Below, in pieces: positions 48,204 to 60,475 of a stretch of DNA of 64,000 nucleotides; within the stretch, counting starts at the first letter, position 1; each line of letters begins with the position of its first letter. The notes under the pieces are model-generated. The model was not told the DNA's origin, made no database searches, and worked only from the letters and a program-made list of their open reading frames with translations. Both the position numbers and the translations under genes were made by a program. Source of the stretch: Nematostella vectensis (Eukaryota > Cnidaria > Anthozoa > Actiniaria > Edwardsiidae). The stretch spans positions 2,997,501-3,061,500 of the forward strand of contig NC_064043.1 of assembly GCF_932526225.1 (NCBI RefSeq). The letters are read 5' to 3'.

Positions 48204-49846
48204 ATACACAGCTATCAACACGATACACAGCTATCTACACCATACACAGCTATCCACACCATACACAGCTATCTACACCATACACAGCTATCCACGCCAT
48301 ACACAGCTATCCACACCATACACAGCTATCCACACCATACACAGCTATCTACACCATACACAGCTATCCACGCCATACACAGCTATCCACACCATACACA
48401 GCTATCCACACCATACACAACCATCCACCCCATACACAGCCATACACAGCTATCCACACCATCCACAACCATCCACATCTATCCACACTATACACAGCCA
48501 TACACACCATACACAGCTATCCACACCATACACAGCCATACACAGCTATCCACACCATTCACAGCTATCCACACCATACACAGCCATACACACCATACAC
48601 AGCTATCTACACCATACACAGCCATCCACAGCTATCCACACCATCCACACCATCCACAGCTATCCACACCATCCACAGCTATCTACACCATACACAGCTA
48701 TCCACCCAATCCACAGCTATCCACACCATACACAGCTATCCACACCATACACAGCCATACACAGCTATCCACACCATACACAGCTATCCACACCATACAC
48801 AGCCATACACACCATACACAGCTATCTACACCATACACAGCCATCCACAGCTATCCACACCATCCACACCACCCACAGCTATCCACACCATCCACAGCTA
48901 TCTACACCATACACAGCTATCCACCCCATCCACAGCTATCCACACCATACACAGCTATCTACACCATACACAGCCATCCACAGCTATCCACACCATCCAC
49001 AGCTATCCACACCATCCACAGCTATCCACACCATCCACAGCTATCCACACCATACACAGCTATCCACACCATACACACCCATCCACACCATACACAGCTA
49101 TCTACACCATACACAGCTATCCACCCCATCCACAGCTATCCACACCATCCACAGCTATCTACACCATACACAGCCATACACAGCTATCCACACCATACAC
49201 AGCTATCCACACCATACACAGCTATCCACACCATACACACCCATCCACACCATACACAGCTATCCACACCATACACAGCTATCCACACCATCCACAGCTA
49301 TCTACACCATACACAGCCATCCACAGCTATCCACACCATACACAGCTATCCACACCATACACAGCTATCCACACCATACACACCCATCCACACCATACAC
49401 AGCTATCCACACCATCCACAGCTATCCACACCATACACAGCCATCCACAGCTATCCACACCATACACAGCTATCCACGCTATACACAGCTATCCACACCA
49501 TACACAGCACAGCTATCCACACCATCCACAGCTATCCACACCATCCACAGCTATCCACACCATCCACAGCTATCTACACCATACACAGCTATCCACCCCA
49601 TACACAGCTATCCACACCATACACAGCTATCTACACCATACACAGCCATCCACAGCTATCCACACCATCCACAGCTATCCACACCATCCACAGCTATCCA
49701 CACCATCCGCAGCTATCCACACCATACACAGCTATCCACACCATACACAGCTATCCACACCATACACAGCTATCCACACCATACACAGCTGTCCACCGCT
49801 ATCCACGTCTATCTACACCATACACAGCTATCCACACCATACAGCT
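48204..49846 (+). repeat. Left 19-bp minisatellite array of the transposon
   Basis: About 85 units of CACAGCTATCCACACCATA with variants TCTACACC, CCATCCAC and shorter half-units. Because 19 bp shifts frame every copy and no frame has a stop, one long false frame results. Confidence 0.95.
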
Positions 49847-49949
49847 GTCATTGGAATATTGCTCTCAGATAAAGGTTTAATATTTTTGGTGCCCCATTCA
49901 ATGTCAAATATGCCGGGATTATTATGACACACCCGAAATTATTTGCACT

Positions 49950-52040
49950 ATGCCTAGACTCTCCAGCACTACAAAGAATTCCATCATCAGAGTAAAAGAA
50001 ATGCAAAAATTAATCAAGGCCCTCGCCAAAGGATTTGTGGCAAAACATTCCCCTAGGCCATCCCCTCAGAAAATAAAGGATATGAAAGACATTCATTCAG
50101 CCCCCCCCCCCCCCCAATATATCTCCTTATATCAGATAGGTAGGTGTCACTGTCATATTTGTATGTGGTATTTTCTAGGGGTAATCTGAGCTGTACCCTC
50201 AGGATGGTATATGTATGCACCAAGCTATTTTATGGTGCCATTTTGTTTTTCTTTTGGTAAAATGTATGCTATGAAATGGGGTATGATTGGCATAATTCTT
50301 CTTTTGTCATTCAGCTCCTGTGGGCACCCCAAGAAGATCACCAAAGCTGCTGGAAAAACTAGCCAAGAAATTTGACATCTTCCTTCATGAAATTTCTTTA
50401 GAGATGAAAGTGAGCCACACAGCTAATGTTCTGCATGGTGTCAGTGACACAGCTGAACCGCCAGAAATAATCTCCCTGATAAGATCGTATGAGTGTCCGT
50501 CACTGATATACACACCAGTGAAGGGTCTCTTTTGGCTCCTAAAAAGCAGCCAATAACTCTACGCAGTGAAGACGACTTGATGAGCTGTAAGGCTGAGTAC
50601 AAGCGGGGAAACATCAAACTCGCCTGTCGAGCAATAAGCATCGACAAAAATGCAGGTAACGTTGGGCTGAAAAGTATAGTTCATGGGGAGTATTATGTCT
50701 TTTATGCCTTGTACATAAATTTATTTTAGAATAATTATTGTAATTGTTTGTGATATATATGTAATGAAGGTGCGAAGTTGGACAAAGGAAGAGTTTGAAC
50801 TTGCATTTTTCCATTTATATTTGTCCTTTTTATGGTAACTTGAAAGTTGTACAATGACATGAGGGAATTGCAGTTTTGTCCAGAAATGAAGGAATGAAGA
50901 CAGCATTTTCAGTACACAATTTGCTATATTTAGCATGCAATGTGACCTCTAATAAGCGCATCAGAAACTTTCCACATCTTGTCAGATGCCCTATATGGAA
51001 TATACTGAAAAAAAAAATTTTAAACAGGTACCGGAGAAACTGGTGGCACTGGAGGGAATACAAGGAAGCGTCGCTAGGACATGGCGGCCAATGCAGATGA
51101 AAATAGGCTCTGGAATACCACCCATGTACAACTGGTAAAGGATTTGGAGAAAAGAGGTGTGCTTTGGCGCTTTTGTGCAAAACATCTAACACTCTGGACA
51201 GATGAGATAATGAGCGGTAACAGTGGAGGTGTCAATGATGAACCTAATTGGGAAGAGCACATTGCTGTTGTGATAGAACCACCCAAGAGCAGAAGGCTAT
51301 CACCTGGGTCCCTATATCTGCTATAATGATGATGCTGGCACAATTAACAGCATTGCAGGTTGGTCATAGTGACATTACAGTGTATTAGTGATAAATAAAC
51401 CGAAGAGTGTTTCAGGGGTTTATGAAAACCTCTCTATACTCTAACTCTTATATTACTGATTGAGTGATTTGAACTCCAAACAGCTCCCAAGGCAGCAAAC
51501 AACTGGTATGCCAGCCCATGCTGCTGCAGGCAAAGGTATAGTATGTTATGTCTATATTGTAACATCGTGTTGTTCAATAGTTGGTACAATATTAATACTG
51601 GAATCATTTCCTTTACTTTTTTATTTCTGGAAATTCCAAATGTTTTGGGGGCAATTCCACAATTGTGTGTGTGTGTGTGTGTGGGGGGGGGGGGTATAGG
51701 TTGTTGCATGAATGACACAGTCACATGAACAGATTCCTTTCACATGAGCACTAGTATTACATTAATTAACTGTGATGTCAATATTTTCACAGCACTGGCC
51801 CAGATGACTGAAGCGGACTGTCGCTCCTGGATTGAGTCAATTCAGTTACCAAAGTATGTCAAGACATTTTCTGACAGTTCCGTTTATGGCCCAATGCTAG
51901 AAGCATTTATCCATCCACAATTTGGAAGGCAACTACTCATGTCAACTGGGATATCAGAAGAGGACACTCTCTCTCTGGTACCAGAGATCTACAGATTGAA
52001 AGCTCGTGGGTTTAACAGGTCGTCTGCAATCTCAGTTTAG
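49950..52040 (+). pseudogene. Transposon-borne SAM-like protein gene, degraded
   Basis: Putative exons are 49950-50139, 50315-50652, 51030-51354, 51484-51535 and 51793-52040 (TAG). Splice phases agree at the first and last junctions. The N-terminal part is basic (IIRVKEMQKLIKALAKGFVA), followed by helices such as KLLEKLAKKFDIFLHEIS. A glycine-rich stretch leads to RKRR, and the C-terminal exon has a SAM-domain-like pattern: WIESIQLPKYVKTFSD, then a glycine-containing loop and LLMSTGISEEDTLSL. Three defects are seen: a frame change near 50490, an in-frame TAG at about 51076 directly after RKRR, and a frame change near 51280. SAM domains mediate protein or RNA contacts; a role beside the transposase is only a guess. 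I do not recognise the full-length family. Confidence 0.55.
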
Positions 52041-52604
52041 TGCATGTCATTAGAATGTAATGCAACTCACATCTCACTGTACATGCTTGTGTGATTTACT
52101 TTACATTTGAGGTCATCTACAAGTACTGTAAATGTTAATGTTTGGATCTGCCAATACTGCTTACATTTTAACCTATTATACATATTATAAAAGGGTAGTT
52201 TACATTTCTTGTTGAGTTCTATGCACGCTAAACGTATCCACAGTCAAGGACCTAGTTTTTGCAAACTTCGGAGGAAAGCTGAAAAAAAAAAGATGTTTGT
52301 TATATTTTTTTTGTTGTTATGTTTTTTTTTTTGTTCATCCTTATGTTCATGATGGAAGCTCCTATAGGTACAATACAATATAGGTACTGCTATACGGATT
52401 ATGGTCCTTTCAACATTAGTTTGCAATGTTTATACTTTCAGATGCATCCAATACTAATGAATTGCACTGAATGATGTGGATCTTGAAAACATGTAATTAA
52501 ACAAAGCTTGTGTTCAAGCAGTTTTTCAAATTTAAGGAATAATGTGATTAAAATGATTTTCTTGTTTGATTGATGTCTGTACTAAAAAATAACATTTGAC
52601 TATT

Positions 52605-55600
52605 CTATAAATAAACTGTTGCTTTTATGCTTACATTAAACAGTGCCATTTCAAAACATCTTTTGGGGTATCTTTCTGCCATATGCCTGTGCCTGAGCAT
52701 CCATTTCTTTGCAGTACCAAAGCATCCTTCTATTGGGTTCAAATCTGGTGAATATGGTCTGGAAGAAAAAGATAGTAGAAAGATGATTGGTAGGAGGGTC
52801 TGAAGGAGCTCCAGGTTTTATACCCCCCCCCCCCCCCCCCTTCAAAGAAAAAAAAACTACCTGCTTCCAAAGTTTTGTATGAAATATTTTGTTATATACT
52901 GGCCAAGAACATACATGGAAGTTTGAGCATGTCACACAATTTGCTGGACAATATCTGATTGGCAGGTGGGCATTTGGCAATTTTGATCATATGTGTCTGA
53001 TGACGGGCAGTAATTTCCAGCTTTGAATGTGTTATTAATTATGAATGTGTGGAAATATAGCATTGCTCAGAGAGAAAAAAAAGAATTTCGGTTGTAGAGC
53101 TAAATTGTTATTAACCTTATGATATTAAACAGTTACATAAATGCAATATCAGCATTGAAGATCCAGAGGTACTGTATTTTCCTTTTACATTTCACTTGCA
53201 AAAAGGCACCTGGAACAAACTTGGTCAAAATTCGAAAGCTGAGTATGGTTGTTCAACAAATCATGGGGCTTTTGACAATGCCAAGAGCCAGGTCCCATAA
53301 GAGTTATCTGTGATGCTTATCTAATCAATACTTATTCCTTTTAAAATAGAATATAACATTCATCAATGGATAACTTTTCCTATTTTTCTTGTAAGTGAAA
53401 TTTTAGAGGAAAATACCCCTGCACCAGAGGATGAAATGCCATACTTAAGGCAAAAAGACTGCTATACCCCCTCTCTCGCGGATAATTCTAAGAAGGTGAT
53501 CAGATTTATGTATGGCACAGTTGTCCATTACTACCACAGAACAATCTTCTCCATTTGCACATGAACCAATTGATGGAGCCACAAATGTTTCCATTGCAAA
53601 TTCAAAGCCTGCAGTGTCATACGCTCCTTCAATAGCATGTGCACCCTTTATGCCATCCATAGACACAGCAGCAAGAACACTGAAACGTGTACCACATATG
53701 AAATTTCCCACATGAGATAGACGCTTTCCACGCAGTTCACGACCAAACTTCCTCTAAAAAAATGCAGATAAGCCAGGTTAGACAAATCATAAGTGTATAT
53801 GATTATATGCAATCTGGGGACCATAAAACAACTCTCAAACAAAGGAGTGCTTGAAACCTTGTCCCAGGGCATAATTGTGTCAACTCTGTGTTCACACAAG
53901 TTCACTGTGTTCCATGTATAAATATTTTGTGTCCTACCATGGGTAGCGGAAGCAAAAAAAATATTGGGAGGGGGGGGGGGGGCACAAAACAAATTTTAAT
54001 TTTGTTTTATCTCGGATCTCTGACCAGGTGACATTGAAAAAAAGAACCTGTTTAGCCTAGAAAGTGAATAACAGGTTATTATTTTCTAAAATTATTATTT
54101 AGAGATGCACAGCTGTGTAAAGAATCCTAGGCAATATTTGTAAATATGTTCTGTTCTTGAAGGTGTAATCAGTGGGGGAGGGGTGGGCTTGATAGAAAAT
54201 GAGGCTTGGTTACCACTTGGTTTTGGAGCTGGATTTTTAATTTGTTTTCCACCGAAATAAGAACCACCTGTTCAGGCGAATCTAACAAAACACAGGTTCT
54301 TACTCGCGAGTTTCCACTGTACTCAAAGAATGTATTCTGGCCTGTAATATTGTGCAATTTCAGAAAGGAAATCAGATTTTCAGATGGTTATAAGTGTAAA
54401 TTTTCAAACCACTTGATTTCCTTGGGAATTCCTGAGGAGCTGGGAGTATATGTCCATTCCCTCTATGGTCAGAAAATGGAATTTTTTTTGGGAATTGTAC
54501 ATTGTGAAGATGAAAAATAATTTGATAGTATCCTGTCTCTTTGTGGATTGTAAGAATTATAATCATAGCCATAGCGGTCCCCCTGCTACGGCCTTATAAT
54601 GGACCTTTAGAAGCAGTCCAAACAAGGTTCATTGTAGGCCAACCAAATTTAGAAAAGGGTTGACCTAGGACAAAAGTTGAATCTACATGTTAGGGACTAC
54701 ACTCAATAAACAATTGTAGAAATCTGTGAAAGAAGGCTCCACAGTGCAGTGTTCATCATTTCATGAAAATTCAATTGGATGGTGCCAGGCGCATACACAG
54801 GACTGTGTTGTACAGGGTTGCACATACCCTCCCCCCCCCTTTCCAGCCAAAAAGTGGGTCATTTCTTATTGAAAGATCGTCAAATACTATCATTATCCAA
54901 TATGATATGTATAACCCCCTCCCCCCCCCCCCCCCTTCAGCCAATCCTGAGTAATTCCATAATTAACTCCATGGACTGCACGTACCTGGATTTTTCTTTC
55001 ATCCTTCGATGACTCGTCAATGAAGAGTAGCTGATTTGGTTTGAATTGCGAAATAAATCTTCGGTAGGTGGCACGTTCGAACTCGTTTCTTTGGCGAGCA
55101 ACGATGTGCATCTGTAATTTGATTTAAAACAAAATAATTTCAAGATAACTAATTTTGCTGCCATCTTACTTTATATAAAAAACATTGTACACACCAGCAA
55201 ACAATTACCTTTTGCACTGACAACCCCATCCTCTTCAAACATCTATCAAGGGAAGGAACAAAGAATGTGCAGCCTGTAAAATGCTCAAGCCAAGTTTGTA
55301 TTTCATCTAGGTAAAGTCCCGGGTACTCATCAATAAGGCGCCTGATTAGCAGTAAATCGTTAGCTGGAGAAGAATAGAGAACAGCTATTTCTATAAAAAA
55401 AATATTTGGTAAATGCTGCCCCACAATTTCTTGACTTACCATTTATGAGGCGAGCCTTCGACTTCCGTTTTCTTGCATCGTTTACACCACGAGTATTTCT
55501 ATACAAACGAGTGATCTTATAAACAAACCGCTTGCTGACGCTCAGTGTCTCTGCAATTTCATCGAAGGTGAAACCTTTCTCCCTGAGGAAAATTACTCTC

Positions 55601-55632
55601 CACCTAAGGGCATTATCAAATGATTTAACCAT
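52605..55632 (-). pseudogene. DD34E (IS630/Tc1-type, DDE_3) transposase gene, broken
   Basis: Minus-strand exons are 55632-55440, 55363-55209, 55111-54986, 53753-53445 and 52758-52605. Exon 1 starts at an ATG and gives a helix-turn-helix (FTFDEIAETLSVSKRFVYKI). The catalytic core follows: first Asp in LLFIDESSKDE, second Asp in VVVMDNCAIHK, and the final Glu in PYSPDLNPIEGCF. There are 86 residues between the two Asp and 34 between the second Asp and Glu, the Tc1/IS630 spacing, if exons 4 and 5 are read as adjacent. Exon 4 ends in an in-frame TAA (53447-53445) next to a GTATGG donor, so this copy cannot be made intact. The last exon stops at 52607-52605. Such enzymes cut and rejoin the transposon ends. 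Introns contain younger dispersed repeats. Confidence 0.85.
54555..54960. repeat. Nested dispersed repeats in a transposase intron
   Basis: This holds CCCCCTGCTACGGCC (a relative of the GCCGTAG-type element) and the reverse complement of the AATGACCCACTTTTTGGC family, each beside poly-C runs. These inserts lie inside the transposon and so arrived later. Confidence 0.5.
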
Positions 55633-56050
55633 TTTTCCTTAGATCTAGTTGTAAAATGAGTTAGAGAAACATCCGTCCGCCATATTTGCTAGCCCGTGAG
55701 TCCGTCGAAAGTGTTTGATTGACGTCCACCAAAAACCAGTTGCGACTCGGAAACGAAAAGCACAGGGTGCACGTGTGACTGAAAACGAGTATAAGCGAAT
55801 AAATAAAAATGTGGGCGAAAATGGCACATAGAAAGACTAATTGCAATCGTACAATAGCTCCAATTTAGTTTTCATATATTTGCCATGTCCTGTCAAGTTA
55901 GGCCTTGGCCCACCAAGGCCGTATATATACTATATTGCTTACCATTTTGAGTTGAAGTCATTCAACAAGAAAGTCTAACGACAAGACTGTCCACGTGGTG
56001 ATGATCGGACTATGCGCGTGCGCAAATTTACTCTCGTTCCCAAGTCATTC

Positions 56051-59000
56051 TGTGTATGGTGTGGATAGCTGTGGATAGCTGTGTATAGCGTGGATAGTTG
56101 TGTATGGTGTGGATAGCTGTGGATGGTGTGGATAGCTGTGGATAGTGTGTATGGCTGTGTATGGTGTGCATGGCTGTGTATGGTGTGGATAGCTGTGTAT
56201 GGTGTGGATAGCTGTGTATGGTGTGGATAGCTGTGTATAGCTGTGTATGGTGTGTATAGCTGTGGATAGCTGTGTATGGCTGTGTATGGTGTGGATGGTT
56301 GTGGATGGTGTGGATGGTGTGGATAGCTGTGTATAGCGTGGATAGCTGTGTATGGTGTGGATGGGTGTGTATGGTGTGGATAGCTGTGTATGGTGTGGAT
56401 AGCTGTGTATGGTGTGGATAGCTGTGTATGGTGTGGATAGCTGTGGATGGCTGTGTATGGTGTAGATAGCTGTGTATGGTGTGGATAGCTGTGGATGGCT
56501 GTGTATGGTGTAGATAGCTATGTATGGTGTGGATAGCTGTGTATGGTGTGTATGGTTGTGTATAGTGTGGATAGATGTGGATGGTGTGGATAGCTGTGGA
56601 TGGCTGTGTATGGTGTGGATGGCTGTGTATGGTGTGGATAGCTGTGGATGGCTGTGTATGGTGTGGATAGCTGTGGATGGTGTGGGTAGCTGTGGATGGT
56701 GTGGATAGCTGTGGATGGTGTGGATAGCTGTGTATGGTGTGGATAGCTGTGTATGGTGTGTATGGTTGTGGATAGTGTGGATAGATGTGGATGGTGTGGA
56801 TAGCTGTGTATGGTGTGGATAGCTGTGGATGGCTGTGTATGGTGTAGATAGCTGTGTATGGTGTGGATAGCTGTGTATGGTGTAGATGGCTGTGGATGGT
56901 GTGGATAGCTGTGTATGGTGTAGATAGCTGTTTATGGTGTAGATAGCTGTGTATGGTGTGGACAGCTGTGTATGGTGCGGATAGCTGTGTATAGCGTGGA
57001 TAGCTGTGTATGATGTGGATAGCTGTGTATGGTGTGGATAGCTGTGTATGGTGTGTATGGTTGTGTATAGTGTGGATAGATGTGGATGGTGTCGATAGCT
57101 GTGTATGGTGTGGATAGCTGTGGATGGCTGTGTATGGTGTGGATAGCTGTGGATAGCTGTGTATGGTGTGGATAGCTGTGTATGGTGTGGATAGCTGTGG
57201 ATGGTGTGGATAGCTGTGTATGGTGTAGATAGCTGTGTATGGTGTGGATAGCTGTGTATGGTGTGTATAGCTGTGTATAGCGTGGATAGCTGTGTATGGT
57301 GTGGATAGCTGTGGATGGCTGTGTATGGTGTGGATAGCTGTGTATGGTGTGGATAGCTGTGTATGGTGTGGATAGCTGTGGATGGCTGTGTATGGTGTAG
57401 ATAGCTGTGGATGGTGTGGATAGCTGTGGATGGCTGTGTATGGTGTAGATAGCTATGTATGGTGTGGATAGCTGTGTATGGTGTGTATGGTTGTGTATAG
57501 TGTGGATAGATGTGGATGGTGTGGATGGCTGTGTATGGTGTGGATGGCTGTGTATGGTGTGGATAGCTGTGGATGGCTGTGTATGGTGTGGATAGCTGTG
57601 GATGGTGTGGGTAGCTGTGGATGGTGTGGATAGCTGTGGATGGTGTGGATAGCTGTGTATGGTGTGGATAGCTGTGTATGGTGTGTATGGTTGTGGATAG
57701 TGTGGATAGATGTGGATGGTGTGGATAGCTGTGTATGGTGTGGATAGCTGTGGATGGCTGTGTATGGTGTAGATAGCTGTGTATGGTGTGGATAGCTGTG
57801 TATGGTGTAGATGGCTGTGTATGGCTGTGGATGGTGTGGATAGCTGTGTATGGTGTAGATAGCTGTGTATGGTGTGGACAGCTGTGTATGGTGCGGATAG
57901 CTGTGTATAGCGTGGATAGCTGTGTATGGTGTGGATAGCTGTGTATGGTGTGGATAGCTGTGTATGGTGTGTATGGTTGTGTATAGTGTAGATAGATGTG
58001 GATGGTGTCGATAGCTGTGTATGGTGTCGATAGCTGTGGATGGCTGTGTATGGTGTGGATAGCTGTGGATAGCTGTGTATGGTGTGGATAGCTGTGTATG
58101 GTGTGGATAGCTGTGTATGGTGTGGATAGCTGTGTATGGTGTAGATAGCTGTGTATGGTGTGGATAGCCGTGTATGGTGTGGATAGCTGTGTATAGCGTG
58201 GATAGCTGTGTATGGTGTGGATAGCTGTGGATGGCTGTGTATGGTGTGGATAGCTGTGTATGGTGTGGATAGCTGTGTATGGTGTAGATAGCTGTGTATG
58301 GTGTGGATGGGTGTGTATGGTGTGGAAAGCTTTGTATGGTGTGGATAGCTGTGGATAGCTGTGTATGGTGTGGATAGCTGTGGATGGTGTGGATAGCTGT
58401 GGATGGTGTGGATAGCTGTGTATGGTGTAGATAGCTGTGTATGGTGTGGATAGCTGTGTATGGTGTGGATAGCTGTGTATGGTGTGGATGGTTGTGTATA
58501 GTGTGGATAGATGTGGATGGTGTGGATAGCTGTGGATGGCTGTGTATGGTGTAGATAGCTGTGTATGGTGTGGATAGCTGTGTATGGTGTGGATAGCTGT
58601 GTATAGCGTGGATAGCTGTGTATGGTGTGGATGGGTGTGTATGGTGTGGATAGCTGTGTATGGTGTGGATAGCTGTGTATGGTGTGGATAGCTGTGTATG
58701 GTGTGGATAGCTGTGGATGGCTGTGTATGGTGTGGATAGCTGTGGATTGTGTGGATAGCTGTGTATGGTGTAGATAGCTGTGTATGGTGTGGATAGCTGT
58801 GTATGGTGTGGATAGCTGTGTATAGCGTGGATAGCTGTGTATGGTGTGGATAGCTGTGTATGGTGTGGATAGCTGTGGATGGCTGTGTATGGTGTAGATA
58901 GCTGTGGATGGTGTGGATAGCTGTGTATGGTGTAGATAGCTGTGTATGGTGTGGATAGCTGTGTATAGCGTGGATAGCTGTGTATGGTGTGGATGGGTGT

Positions 59001-59100
59001 GTATGGTGTAGATAGCTGTGGATGGCTGTGTATGGTGTGGATAGTTGTGTATGGTGTGGATAGCTGTGTATGGTGTGGATAGCTGCGTATGGTTTGTATG
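56051..59100 (-). repeat. Right 19-bp minisatellite array of the transposon, inverted
   Basis: About 160 units of TATGGTGTGGATAGCTGTG, the reverse complement of the left array unit. Blocks of variant units (TATAGCGTGGATAG, GATGGCTGTGTATGG, TGGATAGATGTGGATG) recur in order about 1 kb apart. The 1028-codon minus-strand frame is an artefact. Confidence 0.95.
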
Positions 59101-59439
59101 ATACGGTATGATACACTATCTTATGATACACTTCAGGATGCGTACTTAAAGTAGTTACCGAAAGGGGACAGGGGATTAACGCTGAACCGGAAGTTGTGTC
59201 TGATGGCTCATTTAAAAGTAATGGGCTTCCCCTGCTTTTTTCCGGAGTATTCTAATATAATCTTTCAACAAGGATACTTGCAAATCTAATTCTCTGATAA
59301 TATTGTCTAAAAAAAAACTATCGATGGCTGTTGATTTTTAATTTTGGGGTAGCCTGTGCTGAAAATAACAGGGAGGGCCCGGTAGTGGGTATACCATGCA
59401 AACTTGACTTTGGGTATGTCACCAAAGGGTCGGTCGACA

Positions 59440-59730
59440 TCAAAATAAATTTTAACCCTAAGGGATAGCACTGAAGTTGTGGTCAACAGCAATTTTTAAC
59501 CCTACGAGATAGCATTAAAAATAAAGGTATTTTTAGTTTTCTTGTATTGCTATTACCGGCAAATAAAGCCGGCGTATCAACCGGTCAGCTCACTTGTGGT
59601 TTATTATACAATACGTTTAAAGAGATAAGGACCACCATTAGCGTGAGACCCCCTAAAAGATAGCAGAATATCCTTCAACACCCCCTAAGAGATAGCAGTT
59701 GGTAAGAATTGTATATCCTAAAAGATAGTT
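59440..59730 (+). repeat. Dispersed CCCTAARRGATAGCA motifs
   Basis: CCCTAAGGGATAGCA (59456), CCCTACGAGATAGCA, CCCTAAAAGATAGCA, CCCTAAGAGATAGCA and TCCTAAAAGATAG occur irregularly across 270 bp, inside the right arm segment that has no counterpart in the left arm. Confidence 0.7.
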
Positions 59731-60475
59731 CAAGCACCCCTGTCTACTTTTATGGAGTGTCGGCACCGGGCTCATGCCGGGGTTTTAATAGCGTCACAGG
59801 CCCCGGTAGCCGGGAAAGTAACAAGAATTGAACACCACATGAATGTTTATTTCCCCGCTATGTCCCGGGGGTCGGTGTGCCGTGGTTTCAATTGACTGGT
59901 GCATAAGAGAGGTGCGTTCATTACAAACTTTAGGAGGCGTTCTTTAGACAGGGGGCGTTGTTAGATCATTTATGGTGTTTTTGGTCCTGTGCAGTGATTG
60001 TCTTATTTTTATATAAATAAATTTCTTGAATCACTGGGTTGTATTTTTGTTCGACGTTTCGGCAATGCTGCCTTCATCATTTAGGTATGTACGCGCACAA
60101 TTTTTCTCTGTCATAATTCTGATTGTCCACGCGCGTCTAATAATTATCTACGCGCACTGATCTTTTCTCGGTCAAAATTCTAATTTCCCACATCTATTTC
60201 ATTATTTTTCCGTGCAATGTTCTTATCTCATTACGCACTTTTTCTTTTTTCAGAATACTAATTATCGCTGGGATAGTGATTCTCATTTGAATTTCATAAA
60301 GTACATTGAGACAAAAAAAATATGAGATTCTATTTCTATAGCTAAGTAGGTTGCTTTGAACGAAAAAACAAATAAAAATGTGAAATAAATTCCTTTCCCG
60401 CGCATATTTCGGTATACCTGTGGATTTGATATCCGCTGACCACCATCAATGTAAAACACATTCCCGCTAAACAAA

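Larger units (their letters stand above)
48032..59904. mobile_element. Putative 11.9-kb DD34E transposon with inverted subterminal minisatellites
   Basis: Both ends carry ATGCACCAGTCAATTG in inverted orientation (48032-48047 and 59889-59904), followed by similar GC-rich segments. Further in, TACTTTAAGTACGCATCCTG and AAGTGTATCATA occur at both sides (near 48175-48205 and 59110-59152). Next come inverted 19-bp arrays. The core holds a transposase gene (minus) and a SAM-like gene (plus), converging near 52.3 kb. The right end is longer by about 600 bp, probably a later insertion. A clear target duplication was not found; TA lies next to, or two bases from, each end. Both genes carry disabling changes, so this copy is probably inactive. 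A chance neighbouring of separate repeats is the alternative. Confidence 0.68.

Noticed and set aside
54206-54520. 104-codon plus-strand frame within the transposon
   Set aside because: No motif or splice context, antisense to a transposase intron.
48197-59131. 576- and 1028-codon His/Thr/Tyr-rich frames
   Set aside because: 19-bp satellites with no stop in any frame; they read as the same peptide cycle in all frames.
60283-60474. Minus-strand frame back-to-back with the B9D1 start
   Set aside because: Its only start is TTG and it has no recognisable product; antisense of the promoter region.
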